From contig CAZPBY010000017.1 of the NCBI GenBank assembly GCA_964584785.1, positions 1-64,000 on the forward strand: DNA of 64,000 bases. The letters are read 5' to 3'. Origin of the DNA: JAHFTY01 sp964584785. Lineage in GTDB: Bacteria > Acidobacteriota > Terriglobia > 20CM-2-55-15. Positions 1 to 7,665 of this stretch are shown piece after piece (position 1 is the stretch's first letter; every line of letters starts with the position of its first letter). The notes below the pieces were generated by a model. That model was not told where the DNA came from. It saw only the letters and a program-made list of their open reading frames with translations, and searched no databases. A program made the translations under genes and the position numbers.

Positions 1-2
1 GT

Positions 3-98
3 GAGGAAAAACCTTTAGGCGAGGAAAAAGATCTATCCGCGCAGCGGATTCAGTTCAACAAGCGGTTGGAGTGGGCCGCTGAAAAACGCGGCGGCTGA
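3..98 (+). CDS. C-terminal end of a gene cut by the window edge, function unknown
   Basis: The third forward frame is open from the first full codon and stops with TGA at 96-98, leaving about 31 residues. The piece is rich in Glu, Lys and Arg and contains LSAQRIQFNKRLEWAAEKR, a plausible amphipathic helix at the end of a real protein. No start is visible, so the gene would begin before the window. It is too short to assign to a family. It may also be a chance open frame. Confidence 0.35.
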   Translation, partial: EEKPLGEEKDLSAQRIQFNKRLEWAAEKRGG

Positions 99-187
99 AC
101 GGCAAAGTCGTTAGCCAGACGTCCCAATTCCACGGCGCGCCTCAGACGTTGTTCGCCCGGCGTCTCGCTTCGAAGTTACAATCAATT

Positions 188-511
188 ATGGATTCGCCCT
201 CAGAATCGATGTTCGATGCTAATACGCCACTCGGATTTCGAGTTCGGGTTGATCGCGCTCGCTGGGAACTGATCGTGAATGAAAAACACCCAGCAATGAA
301 AGGTCGGGAGGGCGATGTGAGAACGGCCTTAGAGGATCCCGATGAAGTCCGGCAGAGCAAAAGTGATGATACGGTTTTCTTGTTTTACAAAACGGAGGGT
401 CAGAAACGCTGGGTTTGCGCCGTCACGAAACGGAGGGGAGTTGACGGCTTCCTCATTACCGCTTACCCAACGGACGCGATCAAGGAAGGAACAAGAGTAT
501 GGCCGAAGTAA
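188..511 (+). CDS. Small DUF4258/PBECR-like protein, putative toxin of a toxin-antitoxin-type pair
   Basis: Starting from the ATG at 188 the product is 107 residues. A TTG at 149 would add 13 residues and has no better ribosome site. The order FRVRVDRARWELIVNEKHP, an ALEDPDEV segment, then DTVFLFYKT and a C-terminal FLITAYPTD strand resembles the compact RelE/barnase-like folds grouped as DUF4258 and PBECR. In those families the usual pattern is a helix carrying ALxxPDEVR, then strands, then a strand ending in TAYP. The stop overlaps the next gene by 13 bases, and that gene is a DUF2283-type protein, a frequent partner of such domains. A role as an RNase or growth inhibitor is inferred from family and pairing. 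No catalytic residue can be assigned with certainty. Confidence 0.7.
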   Translation: MDSPSESMFDANTPLGFRVRVDRARWELIVNEKHPAMKGREGDVRTALEDPDEVRQSKSDDTVFLFYKTEGQKRWVCAVTKRRGVDGFLITAYPTDAIKEGTRVWPK

Positions 512-711
512 AGGTTTTCTACGACAAGATCGGCAACACTCTCACTGTATGGTTCGCCGATCCGAATTCGGAACACGTTTCAGAGGAGACAGGCGACGAG
601 GTTGTGTTGATGAAAGATAGTACAGGAAAAGTGATTGGGTTCGAGAAACTCAACTTCACCGTTCCGAAGCCGGAACTGCTTCGTCTCTCTTTCGAAACAT
701 CCCCGGCCTGA
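499..711 (+). CDS. DUF2283 family protein, probable antitoxin partner
   Basis: The 70-residue product opens with VKVFYDKIGNTLTVWFAD and continues with a DEVVLMKDSTGKVIGFEKLN segment. This is the layout of DUF2283 proteins: a YDxxxDxLxI-type opening, then VxxxxDxxGxxxGIEIL. The start at 499 lies inside the last codons of the preceding toxin-like gene, so the two are probably translationally coupled. DUF2283 genes are often found beside DUF4258-type genes, and an antitoxin role is inferred from that pairing. The C-terminus PELLRLSFETSPA is short and probably unstructured. The family assignment is fairly secure; the antitoxin role is not demonstrated. Confidence 0.8.
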   Translation: MAEVKVFYDKIGNTLTVWFADPNSEHVSEETGDEVVLMKDSTGKVIGFEKLNFTVPKPELLRLSFETSPA

Positions 712-1293
712 AAAGCTGGCTAACAAATTAAGGATTCCTGCCGCGCGCGGCCGTAAACAGACGGGGAGCCGAAACGCTACAACGCGCCGCGGCAAAATCC
801 GTTGTTGAACTGAATCCGGGGAACAATTTTCCGATATGGAATTTCAACGCAAGGAAGGAGGCGAGCTGCGTTGAAAGAGGTCGCAGTGCGTAGCACCGAT
901 TACGGATGAAAGGGTAAGTCGAGGAAGGTGAAGTTGCCGGTGGACGGGTTTGAGGGACGCGGAGTTGCGGAGAATAGCGGGGGCACACACACTTCGGCAA
1001 CAACGCACAGCGGGGTGAGCGCGAAGTAGGACGGGTCTGTTGGAGCGCGGGCATCATGGTGATCGAGAGTGTTCAACGGGACCGATGAGAAGGAGAGTTC
1101 CGGTACGGCACAGAGGACAAGTTGGCCAAGCAGGAGCGGTCAACGGAGGCTTCTTAATGTGACATTGTTGGTGACCATGTGGATGTGGCAGCCTGTATGG
1201 GGGGCACTAAATCCGGAGGCCGGCTATCAAGCGGCTGGAGCGAACCTGGGTGACAGTTCTAGAATCAGCAGAGAACGTAGAGAAAGAAACACT
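712..1293. other. Intergenic stretch without a supportable gene
   Basis: About 580 bases separate the toxin-antitoxin-type pair from the DUF1801 gene. A 109-codon reverse frame at 728-1057 and the upstream extension of the DUF1801 frame from 1069 are both open, but their translations are rich in Pro, Arg and Ser without domain-like patterning. I therefore treat both as chance frames. A short GC-rich palindrome, GCCGCGCGCGGC, lies near 739. I found no clear promoter, terminator or RNA gene. Remains of a decayed mobile element are possible but not shown. Confidence 0.5.
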
Positions 1294-1689
1294 ATGACGA
1301 AGAGCGCGTCTCCGAAAGGAAAGTCTCCATCCCGGATGATAGACGAGAGGATCAAAGAACTGGGAGACTGGCGTGGCAAGATGCTTTCCCAGCTCCGCAA
1401 ATTGATCAAGCAAGCCGACCCCGAGGCGGTCGAGGAGTGGAAGTGGAATGTTCCGGTGTGGTCTCACGACGGATTGATTTGCACCGGCGAGACGTACAAG
1501 AGCGTCGTGAAGATGACCTTTCCCGCGGGGGCCGCACTCGAGGACCCATCACGCCTCTTCAATTCCAGCCTCGATGGCAACACGCGGCGTGCCATCGACT
1601 TTCACCAGGGCGAGAAGATTGACGAGGAAGCATTGAAGGCTCTGATACGAGCGGCAGTGACGCTGAACGCATCCCGGTCCCGCGGCTGA
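1294..1689 (+). CDS. DUF1801 family protein
   Basis: The frame is open from 1069, but the ATG at 1294 is preferred. It has an A/G-rich AGAGAAAGAAAC stretch just upstream, and the family similarity starts there, giving 131 residues. The pattern is a helix with RIKELGDWRGKMLSQLRKLI, then DPEAVEEWKWNVPVWSHDGL, then ETYKSVVKMTFPAGAAL, then NSSLDGNTRRAIDFHQGEKI. It matches the DUF1801/YdhG-like family of small alpha-beta proteins, where the EEWKW..PVW motif and the late AIxF segment are typical. Biochemical function in the family is poorly settled, although some members resemble iron-binding chaperones. The gene stands alone and converges with the MFS gene, whose stop is about 60 bases away. The protein is probably cytoplasmic. 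Confidence 0.82.
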   Translation: MTKSASPKGKSPSRMIDERIKELGDWRGKMLSQLRKLIKQADPEAVEEWKWNVPVWSHDGLICTGETYKSVVKMTFPAGAALEDPSRLFNSSLDGNTRRAIDFHQGEKIDEEALKALIRAAVTLNASRSRG

Positions 1690-1750
1690 CCGCCGCCCTG
1701 AACCAAGCCCGGTTTGTGGAGGATTTTGAAATTGCATCCAGGTCTTATCA

Positions 1751-2968
1751 CTAATGCCGCACATAACGGTAAACGAAGGCCATCATCATCACGTACACCG
1801 CCGCGTTGAAAATGAAAATCGAGCGGATGCCGAAACTGACCATGCTTCCCGCGATCAACGGACCGACCGCGCTGCCCAGCAGGCTCGTGCCGGAGAGCAT
1901 GGCGTAGCCCGATCCTCGATGTTCGCCCGGAATGATGTGACTTGCCGTAGTCAGCGCCAGCGTCAAAGTCCCGCCTGCCAGAAGAGCCAGCGTCACCCGC
2001 AGCATCGAAAACTGTCCGGTCGAATGGACGCTCACCATCGGCAATAACACGAGAGTACTGAAGAGCAGGCGCCACAGGATCAGCGTGCGCAGCGTGATCC
2101 GCGACGCGAGTTTGCCCGAGAGCCATGCCGAAAACGCCTCGCCAAAAGCTGCGATGGAGATGACCGTACCGGCAACCGCAGCAAGACGCGCCGCAGGCGT
2201 GCCGAGTTCTTCGAGGAAGAGCGGAATGATCGGCCCGAACGTCCGATCGGCCATGTTGACAAAGAACAGGATGAGCATCGTTGTGACGAATTCCGGCCGT
2301 TTCACGAAATCGCGGCTCACCTTAGGTTGAGCGGCTTCCTCCGCGCGACGTTCCGTTCCCGCTGAATTCCTGTACAGAAGCGCGATGCTCAGGAAGGCCC
2401 CGCCCATGACAATACCCGTCACAAAAAATGTCTTTCGGATTCCGATGACGGCCGCCAGCAGACCTCCGAAGAACGGCCCGATGGCGGCGCTGAGGATCTG
2501 AACCGATTGCAGGGTTCCGATCACTTCCGCTGTTTTGTTCTTCGGTGAGAGCTGTGTGATCAGCGCCACCGATACGCTGTTGAAGCCGCCGAGCAGGCCG
2601 AGTACCGTGCGCAGCGCTACTAACTGGTAGACGTTTTGCGAAAAGCCCATCAGCAGCCAGCAGATGCAATTGGCGGCCGTCGCGCGCTCGGCCATGAGCT
2701 TCATGCCGACGCGATCGCCGAGGCGTCCCCACAGCGGCCCTGCGATGGCGGAAATCAATGGACTCACGCTGAGGATCAAGCCGCTCCAGAAGGCAATTCC
2801 GACCGTGGACTGGATACCGAGCTGCCGCACGAAAATCGGCAGGAAGGGCATGACGAGCGTATAACCGAAATACAGAAACGCGCCCGATACCGTAACTGCG
2901 ATTTGATTCTTGCGCCACTGATCGATCTTGAATCGAGAAGTGGTCTCGACGGTTGCAGCGTCCTTCAT
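1751..2968 (-). CDS. Major facilitator superfamily transporter, probable multidrug efflux protein
   Basis: The 405-residue product has the hydrophobic pattern of about 12 membrane segments in two halves. The first helix reads AVTVSGAFLYFGYTLVMPFLP. The loop between helices 2 and 3 carries GPLWGRLGDRVGMK, a clear form of the MFS motif A (GxLxDRxGxK). Later come the LGLLGGFNSVSVAL and AAIGPFFGGLLAAVIG segments expected of drug/proton antiporters (motif C-like GPxxGG). It probably sits in the inner membrane and exports small molecules against the proton gradient; the substrate is unknown. The start overlaps the stop of the upstream Nudix gene by four bases (ATGA), so the two are co-transcribed and coupled. 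Confidence 0.88.
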   Translation of the reverse strand: MKDAATVETTSRFKIDQWRKNQIAVTVSGAFLYFGYTLVMPFLPIFVRQLGIQSTVGIAFWSGLILSVSPLISAIAGPLWGRLGDRVGMKLMAERATAANCICWLLMGFSQNVYQLVALRTVLGLLGGFNSVSVALITQLSPKNKTAEVIGTLQSVQILSAAIGPFFGGLLAAVIGIRKTFFVTGIVMGGAFLSIALLYRNSAGTERRAEEAAQPKVSRDFVKRPEFVTTMLILFFVNMADRTFGPIIPLFLEELGTPAARLAAVAGTVISIAAFGEAFSAWLSGKLASRITLRTLILWRLLFSTLVLLPMVSVHSTGQFSMLRVTLALLAGGTLTLALTTASHIIPGEHRGSGYAMLSGTSLLGSAVGPLIAGSMVSFGIRSIFIFNAAVYVMMMAFVYRYVRH

Positions 2969-3492
2969 GCGCGCGGGAGGACTTTGAGAAGGCCGGCGAT
3001 CGATTTGGCATCCTGGATCCGGCCGTCATCGATCATGCGAAATGCTTCGGCATTCGAGACAATCTCCACTTCGATCACTTCATCTTCATCCGGATTGATT
3101 TGCGTTCGAACAAGCTCCGATGCTTCGAACACATGCATGAATTCGGTTGTGAAACCCGGAGTCATCCAGAATCCGCCTCGATCGATGATGCGGCCGGCGC
3201 GGTAACCGGTCTCTTCCTCGAGTTCGCGCACAGCGGCCACTTGCGGATCCTCGTGCGGCTTCAATCCGCCGGCGGGCACTTCAAGCAAAACACGCCCGGT
3301 CGCGTGACGGTACTGTTTGATGAGAATGACCTGATCCGGTGCCGGCCTTGCGACAACGCAAACCGCATTGGGCGAAACGACGATTTCTCGTGTCGTCTCC
3401 GGCCCGCCGGGTTCGACAATGCGATCCACTCGAAGCGAAATCAGCCGGCCCTTGAATACTGTTTCCTGAGAGATGATTTTGACTTGGTTCAC
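2965..3492 (-). CDS. Nudix hydrolase, ADP-ribose pyrophosphatase type
   Basis: This 175-residue protein contains a complete Nudix box. In GGLKPHEDPQ, G is followed by five residues and E; seven residues later comes RELEEETGY, satisfying GX5EX7REUXEEXGU. Upstream, VILIKQYRHATGRVLLEVPAGG is the strand-turn pattern of the ADP-ribose pyrophosphatase/NudF subgroup. The expected reaction is hydrolysis of ADP-ribose or similar nucleoside diphosphate sugars to AMP and a sugar phosphate, with Mg2+ held by the box glutamates. It overlaps DUF169 upstream by four bases and the MFS gene downstream by four. The exact substrate cannot be read from the sequence. Confidence 0.9.
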   Translation of the reverse strand: MNQVKIISQETVFKGRLISLRVDRIVEPGGPETTREIVVSPNAVCVVARPAPDQVILIKQYRHATGRVLLEVPAGGLKPHEDPQVAAVRELEEETGYRAGRIIDRGGFWMTPGFTTEFMHVFEASELVRTQINPDEDEVIEVEIVSNAEAFRMIDDGRIQDAKSIAGLLKVLPRA

Positions 3493-4277
3493 TTTTCGCC
3501 GGCCCAGATTTCGTCGAGCTTTCGGTAACTCGGAGGGAACTCTCCGGAATAACGAACGAATGATGGAATCGGGAATCGGACGCCGCCCTTGTGTGTGCCT
3601 TCGAGTCCTTCGACGAGTTCACCGGCTTTCGGCCATGGAAATGCGAACGCCATTTCATCATCGTTGGCCTGACCGAAGACGCGGTCGCCGTAGCAGGGCA
3701 GAATGACCTGACACTCGTTGGTCTCCATGGTCCGGATGATTTCATCGGAGCAGTCGATGCGTCCGGTGAATGCGGCGTGCAGCGCTCCACCGTGTTTCCA
3801 GAGCGCGCCGGTTGTCAGGCGCATGACTTGCGCCGGATTGGCGTAGATCACCACAACGTGGGGTTCAAACTCGACGCGCGCCGCCGGTCCCATCAGGATC
3901 GTTTGATATTTGCCGTACGGCAGGTGGTGCGTCGCCGACTCGGTTTTCGCGCCGGCCTCAGGCGAAGACGTATACATTCCGGCGCAGCAGAATCCTTCGC
4001 TGAAATATGCGGGCTCCTTCTCGAGACCGAAAGCGACTTTGGTTAACGGGCAGTTGATGTCTTCGCGCGCCAGCGCCACGGTCCAGCCGTAACGTCGAGC
4101 CATCGTGACGCCCTGGCATGTCGTGATCTGAACTCCCAGATCACGCTGTGGACGTTTTGCCTTGCCGGGGATTGGCTCATCGGGGCCCAGCAGTCGAACC
4201 GCGACCGGGAATGTCGCCGGCCGGACGTACGATTCGATTTGCTCAATGAGCTCCTTGACTGGTTTGGTTTGCGACAT
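3489..4277 (-). CDS. DUF169 family protein
   Basis: The 262-residue product fits DUF169. It has an N-terminal helix with VKELIEQIESYVRPATFPVAVRLL, a cysteine-containing TTCQGVTMARRYGW segment and INCPLTKVAFGL. It then has FSEGFCCAGMYTS, PYGKYQTILMGPAARVEFEPHVVVIYANPAQVMRL, and a late NECQVILPCYGDRVFGQANDDEMAFAFP. Several conserved cysteines suggest a metal or cofactor site. The function is unestablished, and DUF169 genes are found in archaea and bacteria. The start lies 35 bases inside the 3' end of the argD-like gene, and its own stop overlaps the Nudix start, so it sits in the middle of a coupled four-gene unit. Confidence 0.85.
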   Translation of the reverse strand: MSQTKPVKELIEQIESYVRPATFPVAVRLLGPDEPIPGKAKRPQRDLGVQITTCQGVTMARRYGWTVALAREDINCPLTKVAFGLEKEPAYFSEGFCCAGMYTSSPEAGAKTESATHHLPYGKYQTILMGPAARVEFEPHVVVIYANPAQVMRLTTGALWKHGGALHAAFTGRIDCSDEIIRTMETNECQVILPCYGDRVFGQANDDEMAFAFPWPKAGELVEGLEGTHKGGVRFPIPSFVRYSGEFPPSYRKLDEIWAGEK

Positions 4278-5478
4278 TTTGAGCCTCCAAAACAGGTCTC
4301 AACGCTCGCACAAACTTGTCGATCTGCTTTTCCGTGATGATGAACGGCGGCAGGATGCGCAAAACAGTTTCGTGCGTGCAGTTCAATATGAATCCCTGCT
4401 GAAGTAATTGTTTCACGATTTCCTTGCCGGGGACCTTGAGATCCACGGCGAGCATCAAACCGTCGCCGCGAACTTCCTTCACAACGGGCAGATTTCGAAA
4501 GTCCTCGAGCTTCTTCATGAAGTACGCGCCGATTTCAGAAACGCGGGCAAGCATGTTGTCATCTTCGAGGATCTTGAAGTATTCGAGGCTTGCGCGACAG
4601 GCCAGCGGTCCGCCTCCAAATGTCGTTCCGTGAGAACCGACCTCGAATGCGTCCGCAGCCATCTGCTTCGCGAGAACGGCCCCGAGCGGAATGCCGAGCC
4701 CCAGCGGTTTTGCGCTGGCAACGATGTCGGGCAGCAGTTCCTTGTTTTCCGGTGGCGCGAACTTGTGAAAGCAGTACCAGCGGCCGGTTCTGCCGAGCCC
4801 GCATTGAATCTCGTCGGCGATGAGCAGCGCGCTGTTTTTTGCAGTCAGTTCGCGCGCCCGGCGGTAAAACTGTTCGCTGACCAGACGGATACCGCCCTCA
4901 CCCTGAACGGTTTCAAACATCACCGCACAAACGTCTTTCGTGAATTTTCGTTCGAGATCTTCCACATCGTTGAAGTTGACGAATTCGAATCCCGGCACGA
5001 GAGGTTCAAAGGGATCGCGATATTTCTTCTGTCCCGTCGCGGAAAGAGCCCCGTAGGTCCGGCCGTGGAACGAACCTTCAAGACAGAGAAATCGATGGCG
5101 GCCGGTGGAATTTTTCTTCGCCCACCCACGAGCGAGCTTGAGGCAGCCTTCAATGGATTCGGTACCGCTGTTTGAAAAGAACACACGATCCAACCCCGAA
5201 ACCTGGCAGAGCTTTTCCGCCAGCCGGCCTTGATACTCGTGGTACACGAGATTGGAGAGGTGAAGCGGCTTCTTGATTTGCTTTCGCAGCACCTGCTTGA
5301 CACGCGGGTGGTTGTAGCCCAGCGAATTAACGCCGATTCCTGCGAGCAGATCGAGATATCGTTTGTTCGTTTTGTCGATCAGGTACGCGCCGGTGCCGCG
5401 ATCGATCAGGACTTCGTAGCGGGCATACGTACCCATGAGGTATTTGCCTTCGAGCTCTTTAACGTGATCCAAGTGCAT
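4243..5478 (-). CDS. argD: Acetylornithine aminotransferase-like class III PLP aminotransferase
   Basis: The 411-residue product has the fold-type I class III pattern. It includes YLDLLAGIGVNSLGYNHPRV near the N-terminus, FFSNSGTESIEGCLKLAR, SFHGRTYGALSATGQKKYR, and LIADEIQCGLGRTGRWYC with the cofactor-binding Asp. The PLP lysine lies in SAKPLGLGIPLGAVLA, and TFGGGPLACRAS follows. It would transfer an amino group from N-acetylornithine (or a related omega-amino compound) to 2-oxoglutarate in arginine synthesis. ArgD, ornithine, succinylornithine and 4-aminobutyrate transaminases are hard to separate by eye, and no other arginine gene is nearby, so the exact substrate is open. It is the first gene of the leftward unit and divergent from nnr. 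Confidence 0.8.
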   Translation of the reverse strand: MHLDHVKELEGKYLMGTYARYEVLIDRGTGAYLIDKTNKRYLDLLAGIGVNSLGYNHPRVKQVLRKQIKKPLHLSNLVYHEYQGRLAEKLCQVSGLDRVFFSNSGTESIEGCLKLARGWAKKNSTGRHRFLCLEGSFHGRTYGALSATGQKKYRDPFEPLVPGFEFVNFNDVEDLERKFTKDVCAVMFETVQGEGGIRLVSEQFYRRARELTAKNSALLIADEIQCGLGRTGRWYCFHKFAPPENKELLPDIVASAKPLGLGIPLGAVLAKQMAADAFEVGSHGTTFGGGPLACRASLEYFKILEDDNMLARVSEIGAYFMKKLEDFRNLPVVKEVRGDGLMLAVDLKVPGKEIVKQLLQQGFILNCTHETVLRILPPFIITEKQIDKFVRALRPVLEAQNVANQTSQGAH

Positions 5479-5562
5479 AGTCGTTGTCGCGCGCCCGCCG
5501 TGCGCGGTACGCGTGCCTTGCGTGAATCGCGAATGTTAGCATACGATTCTCGCGAACTATCG

Positions 5563-7116
5563 ATGAAGATCCTCACGGCTGAACAGATCCGCGAAGTCGA
5601 TCGCTTATCCACCTCGCAATTCGGAATACCCGGCATTCTGCTGATGGAGAACGCCGGCATGCGAGTGGTCGAGGCGATCGAGTCGCGCTTCGAGCATCTC
5701 AAAGATCTCATGATCGCCATCCTCTGCGGCAAGGGCAACAACGGCGGCGATGGGTTCGTTGTCGCTCGGCAGTTGATTCAAAAGGGATGCACGCCTTTCG
5801 TGTTTCTCTTCGCCGACGAAAGGGAAGTTCACGGCGAAGCGAAGGTCAATCTCGACATTCTCAAAGCGATCGGCTCTCCACCGACGATCGTCACAACCGA
5901 ACAGGACTGGGCCGAGGAACGACTCGAGGTTGCGGACGCGGATCTCATCGTCGACGCCCTGCTCGGGACGGGGCTGACCAAGGCCGTATCCGGACTGTAC
6001 AAAGCCGTTATTGAAACACTCGAAGATTTTCCCCGTGCGGCGATTGTTTCCGTCGATCTTCCGTCCGGTCTGCAGGCGAATTCGTCTCGAATCACCGGGC
6101 CGGCGGTTCAAGCGGATTTCACGGTCTCGTTCACCGCGTTGAAACCATGCATCGTGCTGCCTCCGGCATGCCAACTTGCAGGTGATGTCATCGTCAGCGA
6201 GATCGGCAATCCTGAGGAATTGCTCGAATTGGATGAGTTGAACATGCATCTCATCGAACCGGAGATGCTGCCGGGCGTCCGCCATGCACGCGATGAGAGC
6301 AGCAATAAGGGCGCCTTCGGAAAAGTGCTTGTCATCGGCGGGTCCGTCGGCAAGTCGGGCGCCGCGGCATTGGCCGGGCAGGCCGCTTTGCGCGCCGGCG
6401 CAGGTCTCGTTACGGTTGCGACGGCGGCAAACGCGCTGCCGACGATCGCGGCATCCATGTGTGAACTGATGACGGAACCGCTGCTGGAGACCGATCAGGG
6501 CACGATCGCGCGGCAGAAGATTTCTTCGATTATTGACCGCAAGACTATTGTCGCGATCGGTCCCGGCGTTACGACGCACGAGGAGACTTCCGCGTTTGTT
6601 CGCGACGTCGTCCGCAGCGCGGAAATTCCTGTCGTCGTTGATGCAGACGGACTGAACGCATTCGCCGGTCATACCGATGACCTTCGCGGAAACGGCAGAC
6701 CCATAATCATCACGCCGCATCCGGGCGAAATGGCGCGGCTGACCGGTCGCGATGTTTCGTACATCACCGAAAATCGCGTCGATGTTGCTCGCGACTTCGC
6801 GACGGGTCAGAAGGTTTATGTGGTGTTGAAGGGTTTTCGAACCGTCATCGCAACGCCGGATGGATCGCTGTACGTGAATCCCACCGGCAATCCGGGGATG
6901 GCAACGGGCGGTACGGGCGATATCCTTACCGGCATGATCACCGGAATTCTGGCGCAAGAGCATCTCGGCGATTTCGTTGAACGCCTGTGTCTCGCGGTGT
7001 ACCTGCATGGATTGGCCGGAGACCTCGCGGCGGAAGAATTGGGGGAAGAGTCTCTCGTCGCCACGGATCTTTTGCGTTATCTCCCCCAGGCGTGGAAAAA
7101 GCTGCGATCAGAATAA
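5563..7116 (+). CDS. nnr: Bifunctional NAD(P)H-hydrate repair enzyme (epimerase plus ADP/ATP-dependent dehydratase)
   Basis: The ATG at 5563 gives 517 residues starting MKILTAEQIREVDRLS, the normal beginning of YjeF-type proteins. The longer open frame upstream runs antisense to argD and is ignored. The N-terminal half (about 1-215) is the NAD(P)HX epimerase: GIPGILLMENAGMRVVEAI, then AILCGKGNNGGDGFVVARQL, and VDALLGTGL. The C-terminal half (about 225-510) is the ribokinase-like dehydratase: KGAFGKVLVIGGSVGKSGAA, PVVVDADGLNAFAG, ITPHPGEMARL, and NPTGNPGMATGGTGDILTGM with the catalytic Asp. The enzyme repairs hydrated NADH and NADPH in the cytosol. The palindromic repeat at 7132-7206 separates it from tsaE. 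Confidence 0.95.
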   Translation: MKILTAEQIREVDRLSTSQFGIPGILLMENAGMRVVEAIESRFEHLKDLMIAILCGKGNNGGDGFVVARQLIQKGCTPFVFLFADEREVHGEAKVNLDILKAIGSPPTIVTTEQDWAEERLEVADADLIVDALLGTGLTKAVSGLYKAVIETLEDFPRAAIVSVDLPSGLQANSSRITGPAVQADFTVSFTALKPCIVLPPACQLAGDVIVSEIGNPEELLELDELNMHLIEPEMLPGVRHARDESSNKGAFGKVLVIGGSVGKSGAAALAGQAALRAGAGLVTVATAANALPTIAASMCELMTEPLLETDQGTIARQKISSIIDRKTIVAIGPGVTTHEETSAFVRDVVRSAEIPVVVDADGLNAFAGHTDDLRGNGRPIIITPHPGEMARLTGRDVSYITENRVDVARDFATGQKVYVVLKGFRTVIATPDGSLYVNPTGNPGMATGGTGDILTGMITGILAQEHLGDFVERLCLAVYLHGLAGDLAAEELGEESLVATDLLRYLPQAWKKLRSE

Positions 7117-7131
7117 CCAGCGTGGTGGCAG

Positions 7132-7206
7132 GAAGCCTGTCGCTGCGCTCCGGGTTCTGCACATTGTGCTAAAACTGTCAGAACCCGGAGCGCAGCGATG
7201 GGCTTC
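7132..7206. repeat. Palindromic intergenic repeat, family 1, copy A
   Basis: Two arms, 7132-7159 and 7179-7206, are inverted copies of a unit built on GTCGCTGCGCTCCGGGTTCT, with a 19-base loop and a couple of mismatches. The same unit occurs at 10385-10466 and 50209-50303, with a shorter relative at 56483-56514. It lies between nnr and tsaE, which point the same way. In RNA it would form a long stem and could end transcription or protect a 3' end. The right arm contains the in-frame GTG at 7198 that would lengthen tsaE, which is one reason to start tsaE at 7225. Confidence 0.85.
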
Positions 7207-7224
7207 GTGCCGTTACATGTCACT

Positions 7225-7665
7225 ATGACCGAATTTGTGTCTACCTCGGAGGACCAAACACTGCAGATTGCGCGGGAGCTAGCCCAAGCGATGAGTTTGC
7301 CGGCGCACATTCTGCTTTATGGCGAACTCGGCGCGGGCAAGACGCTATTCACGAAAGGGCTCGCCGAAGCGTTCGGCGTCCAGGATGTGACGGAAGTCAC
7401 GAGCCCCACGTTCACGCTCATTAATCAATACAAAGGGCAATACAAAGGGAAGATCCGCATTTACCACATCGACCTTTATCGCATTGAAACAGGCGCCCTC
7501 GAAGGTCTCGGTCTCGATGAAATCTTCGACGACCCAGACGCCGCAGTCATCATCGAGTGGGCCGAACGGCTCGGCCGCTTCGAGACGCCTGGAGCCGCAC
7601 GGGTATTTCTCTCCTACGCCGATGCGCATTCCCGTAAAATCAGGATATGCCTCTCATCATCTTAG
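7225..7665 (+). CDS. tsaE: TsaE, ATPase of the tRNA N6-threonylcarbamoyladenosine (t6A) system
   Basis: The ATG at 7225 gives 146 residues, the usual length. A GTG at 7198 is in frame but falls in the palindromic repeat. Residues 33-40 are GELGAGKT, the P-loop, followed by FTKGLAEAFGV, then TSPTFTLINQYKG, IYHIDLYRIE, and VIIEWAERLGRF, all standard TsaE signatures. TsaE works with TsaB and TsaD to place t6A at position 37 of ANN-decoding tRNAs; the partners are not in this window. A short duplication, YKGQYKGK, lies near residue 75. The 3' end overlaps the M16 protease gene by 19 bases. Confidence 0.93.
   Translation: MTEFVSTSEDQTLQIARELAQAMSLPAHILLYGELGAGKTLFTKGLAEAFGVQDVTEVTSPTFTLINQYKGQYKGKIRIYHIDLYRIETGALEGLGLDEIFDDPDAAVIIEWAERLGRFETPGAARVFLSYADAHSRKIRICLSSS

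Noticed and set aside
728..1057. Open reverse frame of 109 codons
   Set aside because: The translation is Pro/Arg/Ser-rich without domain patterning, no ribosome site, no partner; looks like a chance frame in GC-rich DNA.
4408..5175. Long forward frame of 255 codons
   Set aside because: Lies entirely antisense to the argD-like gene, whose motifs are clear, and has no recognisable protein pattern.
5605..7008. Reverse frame of 467 codons
   Set aside because: Antisense shadow of nnr, arising from its high-GC third positions; composition is Arg/Asp/His-rich and not protein-like.
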